From Palaemon carinicauda (taxonomy: Eukaryota > Arthropoda > Malacostraca > Decapoda > Palaemonidae), in NCBI RefSeq assembly GCF_036898095.1, contig NC_090725.1, forward strand, positions 211,002,498 to 211,066,497: a DNA stretch of 64,000 nucleotides. The letters are read 5' to 3'. Under the pieces are notes generated by a model. The model did no database searches and was not told where the DNA came from. It worked only from the letters and a program-made list of their open reading frames with translations. The position numbers were made by a program, and so were the translations under genes. Shown here piece by piece: positions 1 to 11,335 of the stretch (positions are counted from its first letter, which is position 1; every line of letters starts with the position of its first letter).

Positions 1-172
1 TGTAAATGTAAATTTCTTAATAAAAAATAGTTAAATGTCGAAAAAACTTAATGACATTTAGGATATATATACATACATATATACGTACATACATACATCA
101 TCAGAGAAGGTGGCGGCAGCCAATAATTTACATTTCTCAGAGTGAACAGGGAAATAGGTAGTTCTAAATCCC

Positions 173-200
173 GATGTTTCGTGATCGTCATTATCACATC
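173..200 (-). other. Conserved hairpin in the Penelope 3' UTR
   Basis: On the reverse strand this reads GATG, GTGAT, a 7-base loop, ATCAC, then GAAAC and ATC. GTGAT/ATCAC form a stem, and GATG can pair with CATC across the GAAA. The layout recalls a reduced hammerhead core (stem II followed by GAAA), a motif known from Penelope-like elements. The CUGANGA box is imperfect here (CTGGAAGATG), so activity is doubtful. It is identical in unit 2 at 33444-33471. Confidence 0.35.
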
Positions 201-396
201 TTCCAGGGCTACAAATAAAAAGTACATGTATAACATTAAGAAAAAGTAATACAAATATACAAATATAAAAAGTAAAAATTATTAAGAAAATAAAAATTCA
301 AGTAAAAATATGCATAAAACAGAAGTGGAACCAACCTCGCAGAAATGCAAATAAAAACTGAAGGGCATCAACAACTACAGAACAAAACAAGGAAAG

Positions 397-999
397 CTAT
401 GACAAGAACAATTGAGTGGAGAAAGCTTGGATGTTTAATGATGGAACCAGTCTTTTAATCAAAATTGACTCCAGATTAGGTAAGTCGTGGTAATTAGATA
501 CTTGCCCTATAATGCTAAAATCTTTATTGTCAATATTTATTTTGCACATTTTAGTATGATTACGAATATTTAAATGTTCTGGGTCGGATATTCTGCAACC
601 TATTCGAAAACTAACACCTCTATGAGAATCATTTCTGACCTTCAACAACCTCTTGGTAGATCCTACGTAGGTCCCAGAGTTACACTTTGCGCAAATATAT
701 CGATACACTACACCAGAGGACACCATAGGACTCAATCGATTCTTAAAGTAAAAAACCGAGCCAACTGTGAGAGGATTCTTGGGAATTAAGTTTACTACAA
801 TAGCTGGAAAATGTTGTTGTATGATTTTTGTACACTTCTGTCCAAAGGAATCATCATGAATAGAAGGAAAACTCGCATAAAATTTTGGTTTAGGTAATGT
901 TATTTTTTGAGTCTGAGCCAATTCATCATTTAATAATTTGTTAAGATGCTTAAAAAATTGTTTAGTCGGAAAACAGTTTTTCTTAAAATAATCACACAA
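397..999 (-). pseudogene. Penelope GIY-YIG endonuclease domain, C-terminal fragment
   Basis: The 200-residue open frame carries the GIY-YIG nuclease that Penelope-like elements use to nick target DNA. Visible features are VVY at residues 97-99, a CxxC at 103-106, TYVG at 110-113, the basic stretch RLLKVR after it, and the conserved glutamate in NLESILIK (177) before PSLN. The frame is open upstream of the first Met through LLHRAFLLTSSW to a stop near 1134, so the Met at 999 is not a real start. Upstream RT parts are missing or out of frame. The copy at 33668-34270 is almost identical. Confidence 0.85.
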
Positions 1000-1195
1000 A
1001 TAAAGTTTTTCTGTACGAAAATTTTCCCAACTAGATGTAAGAAGGAATGCTCTGTGGAGAAGAATAAAAATAGAGTTTAATTTAAAATTACAAAAAGAAG
1101 AGCTATAAAAATTCGAACCTAATCCACTAAGTCTTTTTTTCTAAAAACCGTGGTATTAAAACCTCTCTCTATATATACTAAAACATATGAAAAAG

Positions 1196-2220
1196 GTAAT
1201 TTATTTGTCAAAATTGAATATTTTCATAAATTAATTTCTAGTGAAACAGATGCTTGTAAAATTTTTTAAGTGTCTTCTTGTTTATTTGTGGGGTGATATA
1301 ATTCTGACCAGAATTTTCTTTCACGGAAGAAAAATGTGACGTCTAGCTAGCCTTAGTTGTCAATATACTGTAAGTAAAGTAAAAGACTTTTCGATCTCTA
1401 ATTATATGACAAGAGCCATTGGCGAAGATAGAAGATGTGATGAATGGGCAGGTCTTACAATAGGTGGATTTTATGTTACTTTAGACAAGGGACTGTGGCG
1501 CAGAAGATAAAGAGTGGCAGCAACATGAACGAAATAGAGATAGATTGCCTGACAACTGGTAAATATCCCATTAGTAGAAGGAGAGCAAATGTTTATGACT
1601 CATACTTAGGACAAGTACTATTACACACAGCAGAATTATGGGCACTGACAAACAAAAATAGAAGATATCATGTGACTTTGGGAGGGTGAGAGTATGGAGG
1701 AAAATCGAGAAAGGGTTAGAACTCAAAGGTTCAGTTGTTTGATCAGGAAATAGGATGAAATAAGACATACTGTAGTTAGTCAGAAGATGAGTGAAAACAC
1801 CAGTGAAAAGACAGACACTCATAGGAGGGTTCATGAATTCATAAAAAAGGGACAAAATACAAGATGAAGAACGTGCAACCCCGTGAAGGGAAGAGCTATA
1901 TAAAAATCCTGTTGTAGTTATGATGGAGATGAAATAGGCAGCAGGCGTTCAATCTTTTGATTTGGTTCGTATGCGAAGCTGCACACGTATTCCAGATGTT
2001 AAATCAATAGAATATTACTTTTATCGCCCTTCCACCTTTCCGCCATTTCCTCCCCGTTTGCGAATCGGCACTCATGGCTGTCTGTCTGTCTGTCTGGATC
2101 AATGAATTCCTATCAGTTGATGCATTGCGTTTCCCCCTTTATCACCAATGTTATCATGAATAACAAAATAAAATATTCAAGTGCTTAGAAATGTACATAA
2201 ACTAATCAAATCAAAATCTG
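1196..2220. other. No supported gene
   Basis: This non-coding stretch is shared almost unchanged with unit 2. An 81-codon frame at 1444-1689 (+) contains TAELWALTNKN, which faintly resembles the end of some LINE reverse transcriptases. The frame is short and the similarity weak, so it is not called. Bases 1196-1275 have a diverged partner at 61110-61190. A short TGTC run lies near 2080. Confidence 0.5.
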
Positions 2221-2226
2221 CAACTC

Positions 2227-2227
<1 letters not shown>

Positions 2228-2284
<57 letters not shown>

Positions 2285-2345
2285 AGCTAAAAGACAACCC
2301 TAGTTGGAGAGCAGGATGCTATAAGCACAAGGGTTCCAATAGAAA
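2228..2345 (-). repeat. (ATT)n tail plus 3'-end fragment of a dispersed element
   Basis: A perfect (TTA)n run (2228-2282) is followed by AAGCT, then CCCTAGTTGGAGAGCAGGAT, then GCTATAAGC. Reverse-complemented, this is the 3' end and trinucleotide tail of the non-coding element seen nearly complete at 24697-25345. The unit-2 counterpart (35719-35915) has a much longer, interrupted trinucleotide run. Confidence 0.8.
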
Positions 2346-2749
2346 AAAAAATAGCCAAAGAGTATTAATGACCTTGAAATTAAAATGATATATTTTGTAT
2401 GAAATCCCCATAATCAATACAATTTCAAATATGATTATGTAGTCGTCTAGGTAGGGAGTAATATGGTTACGTTTAATTGATCACTCTTTTAAAAAGTCCA
2501 TTAGTACCTACCGAACTCGTACCTGGCAAATTAAGCATGATTATTATTTCATGATGCAGTGACGTACGGTCTACCAGACTTTTAAATTATGCACATGATG
2601 ATGGATTTGCAGAATATGTGGGAAGCTTTCAAAGTTGACCATATTATTATGGGAGCAGTGAATCTTCAGACATGCTGCAAATATTAGTATGTAAATGTTA
2701 AGGTCCTGTGGCCTCTTACCTAGCTATACCTTTAAAAAATAAAAGTAAT

Positions 2750-2810
<61 letters not shown>

Positions 2811-2883
2811 AAAATAAGTTTACATCAGGAAACCTTTTAGCATCATGAGGATCAACTAATGAAAATACTGACATCTCAAGATT

Positions 2884-2956
<73 letters not shown>

Positions 2957-3673
2957 TCTGATCTCCGGTCCTACTCCTCTCTCTTCTTTCCCCCCCCCTC
3001 CCCCTTCCCACCTCTGGTCAGCTCTAAACAGAAGCTTAGCACTGTCTTCCAACCATCATCAGAAGAAAAGGGTGAGGAGGGAAGCAGTAGCACTTTCTTG
3101 CATCCGTCGGGTGGTACCTAATTGTCGGGTGCGGATGGGGGATCGGTGAGTATGGGTGTGTGTGGGGGGGTTGGGGAGTGGGGGGGGGGGAGGCTTTTGC
3201 GAGTCGAGATCTCCCGTTCCAATACACAAGCTAGAGGGAGAGACTGACGGAGTTGCTATGTGTACATTAATCATGGTACACGTACGTACCATTAAAGGTT
3301 TGCTTACCATGTAACATGCTGCCTGTGCCATGTACCATAATCTCAATCCCATACTCTTTAGATAAAATAAAGTCTACACTACGTTCTGTGGACTATCATA
3401 CCTTAATACTGCCCAAATGAAGATACAAGCGAACAATCAGACCTGCTTAATAACTACCGATTAACTGATTTAGCGTGTCAGACTAATCTTGTTTTTGTCT
3501 GGGAGGGATTGGGAATCTTAATCTTAACCCTTTACTGTGTCTGGCCAGAAGGGCTAGATAATCTACAACAATAAAAACAACTCTTTAAGTTATTCCCTTT
3601 CCTTGTAGATTTAGTTCTCACTACATTATATCGAAATTATTTGCAATCGCATTCTCCTTTTCTCGCATCTTCC
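2346..3673. repeat. Non-genic stretch with (TA)n, (GA)n and G/C-rich runs
   Basis: It contains (TA)n at 2752-2807, (GA)n at 2889-2952, a C-rich run near 2991-3005 and a G-rich run near 3166-3191. Flanks are shared with unit 2. Similarity is near perfect left of the (TA)n tract and clearly lower to its right. Around 3204 (GAGTCGAGAT) is the point where unit 2 carries the additional 8.8-kb block. I see no gene. Confidence 0.7.
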
Positions 3674-4072
3674 TCATAACACACAAAAACTTTGTCCTTG
3701 CAGCTGACAAATCACTTCTTTTACTATAGATATTTTCTGCAATTCACCTTTCCTTATTGACGCAGAACACTCTTCTTCATTATAGCTGATAGGAAAGCTG
3801 GTTGAAAGTAGGATGACTTCTTTTCTCATCTTTGAAAATACAGTGTCCAATTTCAGTTTCGGAATCACTTCCTTCCTTAATGATACCAATACTTGTCCTT
3901 GTAGAAACTGCCTTTGCACCAGAAGTAGATCCCAAACTTTTACTCCAACGATTAGAGGGACATTGTTTTTCTTTTCTCTTGGAAAATATCTGTGTACGTT
4001 ATCCACGAGTTTCCTCGCTGAAGAGAGATAACGCTTTGTAGAAATTTCCATTATACAATAAGTACTGTCCAT
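3674..4072 (-). CDS. Small conserved ORF, unrecognised; possible helix-turn-helix fragment
   Basis: The frame encodes 132 residues and starts MDSTYCIMEISTKRYLSSAR. The part shared with unit 2 (48080-48347) stays open there despite an in-frame codon change (DLLLVQ versus DLLVQ), which hints at coding origin. ARKLVDNVHRYF, then PLI, KVWDLL and LRKEVIPKLKL, weakly resemble the N-terminal helix-turn-helix of arthropod DDE-transposase-type proteins. It may be a single exon or a transposon remnant. No splice partners, promoter or poly(A) signal were identified. In unit 2 a LINE replaces its 3' end. Confidence 0.3.
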   Translation of the reverse strand: MDSTYCIMEISTKRYLSSARKLVDNVHRYFPREKKNNVPLIVGVKVWDLLLVQRQFLQGQVLVSLRKEVIPKLKLDTVFSKMRKEVILLSTSFPISYNEEECSASIRKGELQKISIVKEVICQLQGQSFCVL

Positions 4073-4263
4073 TGACCTTTTGTATTGACAGGAAACGCTA
4101 GTTTATATACGGAGAAATGAAATGCCAAACATAATAGATTTTTAAATCTATGGCTTTTATTGACAATATTATTGGAATCGCAATCTTATATGCAAAAAAT
4201 CCGTTCCTCAAATATTAAATGCATGGAATTATGACATTTAAGACAGCCCAAGCGTTGAGGCCG

Positions 4264-4267
4264 TTAA
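4264..4267. repeat. TTAA target-site duplication, left
   Basis: TTAA directly precedes the CCC terminus. The partner at 7077-7080 follows the GGG terminus. Unit 2 has one TTAA at 48541-48544 in the same flanking sequence. Confidence 0.95.
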
Positions 4268-7076
4268 CCCTGGATAGGTACGGTGGGTCGTTTGCGACCC
4301 CGAGCGTCAAAAAAAAACAGGTTTTTCTCACGTGACTCACCCCTGTGACTGAATTTGTGGGTGATCGACCTGCAGGAGGTGTCTCCCCTACACGCTCTAG
4401 TAGTGTCCAGATGTGCATTGCTGTAGCTGTACTCCTTCCCCGATTTCTGAGACGCGTCGGGGTCGTTCGCGTCCGAGTTTACCCTTCTGAGGTAGTTTGC
4501 ATAATTATCAAAGTTATTACGTATTATGAAATTGTCGTAGAATGGTGCAACTTGTATAGGTTATCAGTTGTGGAAAGTCTTGGTGGATTGTTTGGCTACC
4601 ATGTGCATGTTTTTTTTTTTAGTTAAAATGTCGTTCATCACCACGAGGACCATTTTACCGCGAGTGCCCCTTTTTCATTTTTTTTCATTTTTTTGCCAAG
4701 TCATTTTTCCGTAAGATATTGCCAAATAGTGTCGTAAAACTTTTGCTTGTTTAGTGTTGGAAAGTGTGTCTAGATGATCTGGCTACCCATGCATGACTTT
4801 GTTTTTGTCAGATACGACGTAGTTATTTGTATATTGGGTATTTAACTGCGGTTACCAATTTCTGTTTTTTTTCAATATTTGTAAAAATTACTACGTAGTA
4901 AGGAATTGCCGTATATTATTCATTTTTTTTTTCATGTTTATGTGTTAGAAAGTGTGCCTTGATGGTTGGGCTAACACGTGCATGTCTTTTTTTTTATCTG
5001 AGATGTCGTATATTAGAATGTCGGGCATTTTACCGCGAGTGTCCCTTTTTAATTTTTTTTAATTTTTTTGCCAAGTCATTTTTCCGTAAGATATTGCGAA
5101 ATAGTGTCGTAAAACTTTTGCTTTTTTAATGTTGGAAAGTGTGTCTAGATGATCTGGCTACCCATGCGTGATTTTGTTTTTGTCAGATACGACGTAGTTA
5201 TTGGTATATTGGGTATTTAACTGCGGTTGCCAATTTCTGTTTTTTTTTCAATATTTGTAAAAAGTTACTACGTAGTAAGGAATTGCCGTATATTATTGAT
5301 TTTTTTTTCATGTTTATGTGTTAGAAAGTGTGCCTTGATGGTTGGGCTAACACGTGCATGTCTTTTTTTTTTATCTGAGATGCCGTATATTAGAATGTTG
5401 GGCATTTTTCCGCGAGTGCCCCTTCTTATTTGTTTTGCATTTTTTTGCTTAGTCATGTTACCGTAAGGAATTGGCAAGTAGTGTCGCAAAACTTATATTT
5501 TTATAGTGTTGGAAAGTGTTTCTAGATGATCTGGCTACCCATGCCTATTTTTTTTTTAGCCAGATATGGCGTATATATAAGTATGTGTTCGATTTTCCTG
5601 TGATTGCCATTTTTTCGTTTTTTCCCATTTCTTTCAAAATTACTACGTACTAAGGAACTATCACAGAGTAATATTTCATTTATATGTTTATTTGTCGGAA
5701 AATATGCCTTGATGGTTTGCCTAGCACGTGGCTGAAATTTTTTTTTTCTGAAATGCCGTATATTAGAATGGCCATTTTTCCACGAGTGCCCCTTTTTATT
5801 TGTTTTGCATTTTTTTTGCTTAGTCATGTTACCGTAAGGAATTGGCAAGTAGTGTCGCAAAACTTATATTTTTATAGTGTTGGAAAGTGTTTCTAGATGA
5901 TCTGGCTACCCATGCCTATCTTTTTTTTAGCCAGATATGGCGTATATATAGGTATGTGTTCGATTTTCTGGTGATTGCCATTTTTTCGTTTTTTCCCAAT
6001 TCTTTCAAAATTACTACGTACTAAGGAACTATCACAGAGTAATGATTCCTCTAGATGTTTATTTGTCGGAAAATTTTGTTTACTTTTTTTTTGATTGAAT
6101 ATCATCAAATTTTTTTAGCTAAAATATTGTTTTACATTTTTTTTTTTCGATTTTATTTCCCTTCAAAAAAAATTTTTTGGGTCAGAATTTTAATTTTATA
6201 GTCGTAAAATAATCGACAATTATCCAGCAACCCACCATACAATTTTTATGCATATCCAATAATAATTAGATTAGTAAATAACACCTTGGAATTGACATAC
6301 CCTTCCTACATTTCAAGTGGCAGATTAGGGAGTCTGAGTCAGTGTGGTTGGCGGACATTTTGTGGACATATCCGAAGCGTAAGCTGCCCTATCTATATAT
6401 ATTCTTGTTCCCTATAGAATTTGTGATATTTTGGTATATTTTTACCTGCATAAATATCATATTATATATTAAATATATGTATTTTTTTACGAAATTTCCA
6501 AGTACTCAAAAAATTACCTTTAGATATGGCCCCTGATATAAATGTAATTTACAAAATAATGAAGATTTTTTTACATATTTCTATTTTAGGATAACATATG
6601 TTTATTCCCTAAAAAAATTAGCCACTTCCTATTTCATTTGGGTACCCAAAAAAATTCATGAAATTTGGACAATTTTTTTGGGCCAAAAAAAGTTACCCTT
6701 TTTTTCTCATTTCAGATCTTCACCTCCATGGGTCTGACTTCATCCAAAATACATCAAGATGTGTCCTAAACATTCAAGAATCAATTCCTAAAAGGATTTG
6801 TGTATATATGTATAAACTTTTTTTTTATGAATTTTTATGTCAGGTCTTTTTTTTTTTCTACTTAATTTTTTAAAATATTTATAATAAATAGTTTTTCTGC
6901 AGATGAGTAGTATTTATCTTTACAGTTGTTTTAAGCATTCATTGAAGTTTTTTTTGGCAAAAGAAAAAAGGAGGTTACTGCAAAAACTGATTTTTCAAGA
7001 ATTTTTTTTGGCGTCGGGGTCGTTCGCGTCCGAGTATACCCTTAAAGGGGTGTCCGAGGACCGTACCTATCCAGGG
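4268..7076. mobile_element. Non-autonomous piggyBac-type DNA transposon (unit 1 only)
   Basis: The element starts CCCTGGATAGGTACGGT and ends with its exact reverse complement, a 17-bp terminal inverted repeat. It is flanked by TTAA on both sides (4264-4267 and 7077-7080), the piggyBac signature. Unit 2 has the same flanks with one TTAA (48541-48544), a clean empty site. A subterminal motif with GGGTCGTTCGCGTCCGAGT occurs near both ends (about 4457-4477 and 7015-7035). No transposase frame is visible; the interior is a tandem repeat plus T-rich sequence. Transposition must have depended on an enzyme encoded elsewhere. Confidence 0.93.
4640..6075. repeat. Four-copy tandem repeat (about 370 bp) inside the piggyBac-type element
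   Basis: Blocks recur with a period near 370 bp. Each has a T-rich segment, a CCGTAAG-containing line followed by TAGTGTCG(T/C)AAAAC, then GTTGGAAAGTGT, TAGATGATCTGGCTACCCAT and a weaker half with ACTACGTA. Starts are near 4660, 5030, 5400 and 5770. Copies 1-2 and 3-4 form two closer pairs, which suggests stepwise doubling. No long protein frame persists across copies. Confidence 0.8.
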
Positions 7077-7184
7077 TTAAAGGTCAGTCAGCGCTAAAAT
7101 GAAACATGAGTTGGAAATAAGTAATGAATTAAAAAGAATGAGTTAAGCAAACATTTGATTATCTATATCAACCCTTATTTTTAT

Positions 7185-7455
<271 letters not shown>

Positions 7456-7499
7456 TATGTTGTTTAGAATAAGACTATACATAATATTAACATATCTAT

Positions 7500-7947
7500 A
7501 ATTATAAATTAGGACCTAGTGTACCATGTCATGTACCATAACTCAAATATATAGGGAACATAATTCCAAGTGACATACCATAATCTGGCCAGCGCCGTAC
7601 AATAATTTGGGTTGACCTGCATGGCAACCTACTCGAGGAGGGTGAGTGGCAGCGCAACCACCGAGATGGCAAGGCCATTCACGGGGACATTTAAAATTCC
7701 CTATGACGCAGAGAATGTAGGCTAGCGACTATTAGTGTTCCCGAGTGAGTGACGGTGTAAGGTAATGTGGCTTGGACACATTTTTTTACTCGAAGTAAAA
7801 ACAAAATTGATATATTAGTGAATTTAAGTGACAATTTGAAAATATAATTGAATTTGAAAAAAAGATGTGAAGATAAAACATTAATAGAACTTTTGATGTG
7901 CCATAGTGTTGCAGTGGTTTATCAAGTGTTTTCTACCTGAAAGTGCG
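7500..7947 (+). promoter_or_regulatory. Upstream region and likely 5' UTR of the unit-1 THAP gene
   Basis: This stretch joins the microsatellites to the first coding exon and is well kept in unit 2 (48870-49323). It includes a less AT-rich block at about 7590-7740. I see no clear TATA box and cannot place the start site. The call rests on position and relative conservation. Confidence 0.4.
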
Positions 7948-8100
7948 ATGCCGTTCAAGTGTTGTGTTCCCAAATGTAAGGGAAATTATAATAATGGGCC
8001 TAAAGTTAATATTTTTAAGTTTCCTGAAAATGAAGAAGTGAGAAAAAACTGGGTTAAAAACATCCAAAGAGAAGATTTTCATCCTAGTACAAATCATCGG
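7948..8100 (+). CDS. THAP-MADF-BESS protein, exon 1 (THAP zinc finger, first half)
   Basis: It encodes residues 1-51 of a 701-residue protein. MPFKCCVPKCK begins a THAP domain, the C2CH zinc-dependent DNA-binding fold of THAP proteins and P-element transposase. Zinc ligands Cys5 and Cys10 are here; Cys53 and His56 come from exon 2. The conserved FP (25-26) and Trp35 are present. The exon stops at a GT donor (8101) after codon 51, phase 0, and exon 2 resumes with VCEQHF, rebuilding the THAP core exactly. The ATG starts directly before the first zinc ligand, as in other THAP proteins. Unit 2's equivalent (49324-49475) is broken. Confidence 0.9.
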
Positions 8101-8120
8101 GTATGTTGATAGCTTGCTAC

Positions 8121-8167
<47 letters not shown>

Positions 8168-11100
8168 CATATCATCATCATCTCCTCCTACGCCTATTGA
8201 CACTAAGGACCTCAGTTAGATTTCGCCAGTAATCTTTATCTGGAGCTTTTAAATCAATACTTCATTTATCATCTACTTCATGTCTCATAGTACTCAACCA
8301 TGTAGGCCTGTGTGCCTTGTGGAGCCCAGTTAAACGTTAGGTGACCTATCTCTCTTGGGAAGTGCAAAGAGCATACCCAATCTATCTCTATTTACCACTC
8401 CCCATGATCTCATCCACATAGGGCACTTGAGTAATCTCTTACAGTATCGTTTCTAATCCTGTTCTGTTTAAATCCCAATATTCTTCCGAGGGCTTTGTTC
8501 TCAATTTTACCAAGTCTGTTGGATATTGTTTCATTGTCATACCATGACTCATGTCCATACTGTAATACAGTTCACTAAATTGAAATATACTGTAGCCTGA
8601 TTTTTATATGTAATTTCATACTATTTGATTTCCAAATTTTACTTAGTCATTTCAGATTAGTCATTGTCTGATTTGCTTTTTTCAAACTTTCATTGAACTC
8701 TAATTCTAAAAAGACAGTATTAGAGATCATAGTTTATAAATACTTAAATGACTACCTCATTAATCCTTTCTCCATCTAATGATATTTCATCTTCCATTGC
8801 ATATACCATTCTCATCATCTGTCTTTCTATTTATCTTGAGCTCAACCTCCTGGGATATTTCATGCATTTTGGTAAGCAAGCATTGCAAATCATGTGGTGT
8901 TCTGCTAATAAGGATAACGTCATCAGCATGTTTTAGGTGAGCTAATTTCCTATTACCAATCCAGTCCAATCCTTTTCTACCATCCCCAGCTGTTCTACAT
9001 GTTACAAAACCTTGAGGAGGATAAACAGCATAGGTGATAACACATTCCCTAGGAGTACTCCGCTTTTCACTGGAAAGTCATTTGATAGGACTCCACTAAC
9101 ATTAAGTTTGCTATGTTCCTGAAAAGACTTAATCAAATTTACTACATATTTAAGAGGAATTCCATAATAACACAGGACTCTCCACAAAATTGGCCGATGC
9201 ACACTATCAAATGCTTCTTCATAGTCCACAAATCCCATCAAAAGTGGATATCTATATTCTATGCATTGCTGTATAACATGTCTCAAAATGAAAATGTGGT
9301 CAGCACAGCTTCTACCTTTTCTAAATCTTTCATGTTCATCTCTCACCTTTTCACTAATCTTTTTCTTTAGTTTCTCTAGAATACTGTATATTTTCATGAC
9401 AACTGATGTAAGCGTGATGCCTCTATTCATTGCGATCAGTCATGTCTTTTTTTTTTCTCAACACTTCTAACTCACATTCACCAGGTTTTGCTTCTTCATG
9501 CCACCTTCTATAAAATAATCTTTTAGGTATACAGGGGGTCACTTCATTTTTGGTCAATATCGTTTCGGCAGTTATTTCATTGTAACCATGGGCTTTCCAT
9601 CTCCTGAATTTTTTAATGATAGCTTCCAATTCCAAAACACTGAATTCATTTATGGACACATCAAGGTCTTCATCAGCTTCATGTATATCGGTCAAATCAT
9701 TCCCTTCATATCTCCTATTCATGACCTCACTGAAGTGTTCCATCCAGTATTGCCTTATTTCATCGTCTATTGTTACTGTATAACAGATCCATCTTGCTTA
9801 TTGATGGGTATAAGCTTCTTCTTTCCACCTTAGAGATTTCATTTATAGAAGCATGAGAGATTTTTACACCATAGCCACTCCCTGAATTCATAGCTTTGTC
9901 AGCCTCATCTGCTTTCCTGTCTAAATATTCTCTCCAGTTATTCCTTGCTTTTCTTTTGGCCTCACACGTAATACGGGAATACTTAGTATGCTCTACTTTG
10001 TAATTTTTATTACTTCCTCAAAAACTATCAACAATCAATTTCTGTCTTTGTGTCCTTTTTATAATATCCAACATATCATTTGGCATTCATGGATTTCTCA
10101 TTGTAACTGTATGTCCCAAAACTTCACTATCAAGTGACTGATATATGTTCTTAATATCACACCATTCTTCATTAATTGCCTGCTCTTTGTCTCTAAACGT
10201 CTCTAAGACTGCGCATTGACTCTTATATTCAATTGCAAATGTTTCCCAGTGCTCATGTCCTAGAAACTTATCTGTATCGAACCTAGTTACTTTATCTACA
10301 TTTCTGTTTGGCCCTTTCAGGTTTATTTTCAGTTTGGCAATGAGTAGCTGGTGATCACTACCAATGTCTGCACCTCTATAGCTTCTTACATTTCTGTCCT
10401 TCTCTCCTTATTAATGGCTAGGTGATCTATTTGATTTTTGTAATTGCCACATGATGAAGTCTATGTACAGTATATTTGTGGATGTCCTTGTGCTGGAAAA
10501 TAATACTCCCAGTGACAAGATTTGCAATTTCGCCAAGACCTTCAACACTCATCACATTCTCTATACCTTGATTATTCTTTCCAACTCGAGCATTGAAGTC
10601 ACCAATCCTAATTTTCATCTCTCTTTCTCTCTCTCTCTCTCTGGGATCTCATCTATTACACTCTGCAGTTCTTCATAGTACTCATCTTTCTTTCATTTAG
10701 GGGAATCATTTGTTGGTTCATAGCAAACTATAATACTCATATTGCATTGCTTTGATTCAAACTTTGCAAGTTACAATCAACTACTTATAGCTCTCCACTC
10801 AATGCCTTTTTTGCTCTTGGCATCATCATCATTCCTACCTTATCTCTTCAAAATCCATCTGTTCTTCCTATATATATATTTGGTTTAAGGTTTCTTTAAC
10901 AATTCATTACAATGTGTTTCACTTAGGGCCAAGATTTCTAAACTATATTTCATAAATTCATTCTTCTCTTGCTGTAACTTCCCAATCTGATTCATGGTTC
11001 TAACATTCCAATTACCAATTTTCACTATATATATGCCTCTAATGATATATATTACGTATCATGTGATTTCAGTTTTTTAAACAATATATACACTTGAATT

Positions 11101-11335
11101 GCCACCTATTGTTGGTAGCTTCAAGACTATTTTTTTTAAAATCAAGTAAGACTGATGGAGAAACCGATACAACCTTAAGATTTCGGGATGAATTTTTAAA
11201 GCTTTTCAAATATGAAATGTTTTCTTTCAGTAAAATGTACAAATAAATAGGCGATCTCAGAAATTGATAATTATAATTATATATCTTATACACTACTTGT
11301 CACGTTTCCTGTATCCTATATCATTGTACTTACAG
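8101..11335 (+). other. Intron 1 of the unit-1 THAP gene
   Basis: The intron begins GTATGT and ends TTACAG before VCEQHF. Nearly all of it is a C-rich plus (CT)n run (8119-8164), an antisense RTE LINE and a short T-rich end. Unit 2 lacks about 880 bp at the start of this intron, from just after the donor into the LINE. Confidence 0.85.
8175..11030 (-). mobile_element. RTE-type LINE, degenerate, antisense in intron 1
   Basis: Reverse-strand frames give, in order, an endonuclease segment with GDFNARVGKNNQG and FQHKDIHKYT (near 10600-10430), a pre-RT segment (MEHFSEVMNRRYEG, 9743-9423), RT blocks (GITLTSVVMKIYSILE, RKGRSCADHIFILR, VDYEEAFDSVHR; 9430-9002) and an RT active-site remnant HADDVILIS (8930-8900). 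This order matches RTE-clade LINEs (APE-type endonuclease then RT). Frameshifts and stops break it into at least four pieces. It is also in unit 2 (49490-51600), so it was inserted before the duplication. Confidence 0.85.

Larger units (their letters stand above)
60..1195 (-). mobile_element. Penelope-like retroelement, 5'-truncated 3' part (unit 1)
   Basis: Reading the reverse strand from about 1190 downward gives the end of a Penelope-type reverse transcriptase, then a GIY-YIG endonuclease, then a 3' untranslated stretch running to about position 60. Peptide fragments such as LPFSYVLV, FRKK, GLGSNFYS and LLHRAFLLTSSW fit the RT end and linker. They sit in two frames, separated near 1142 at an A-rich run, so a frameshift and stop break the reading frame. 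The 5' limit is placed at about 1190 because bases 1190-1275 have a partner at 61105-61190 while the Penelope-coding side does not. The element cannot be autonomous. Confidence 0.85.

Noticed and set aside
1444..1689. 81-codon frame resembling a LINE RT end (TAELWALTNKN)
   Set aside because: Too short and only one short phrase is similar; no neighbouring LINE blocks on that strand.
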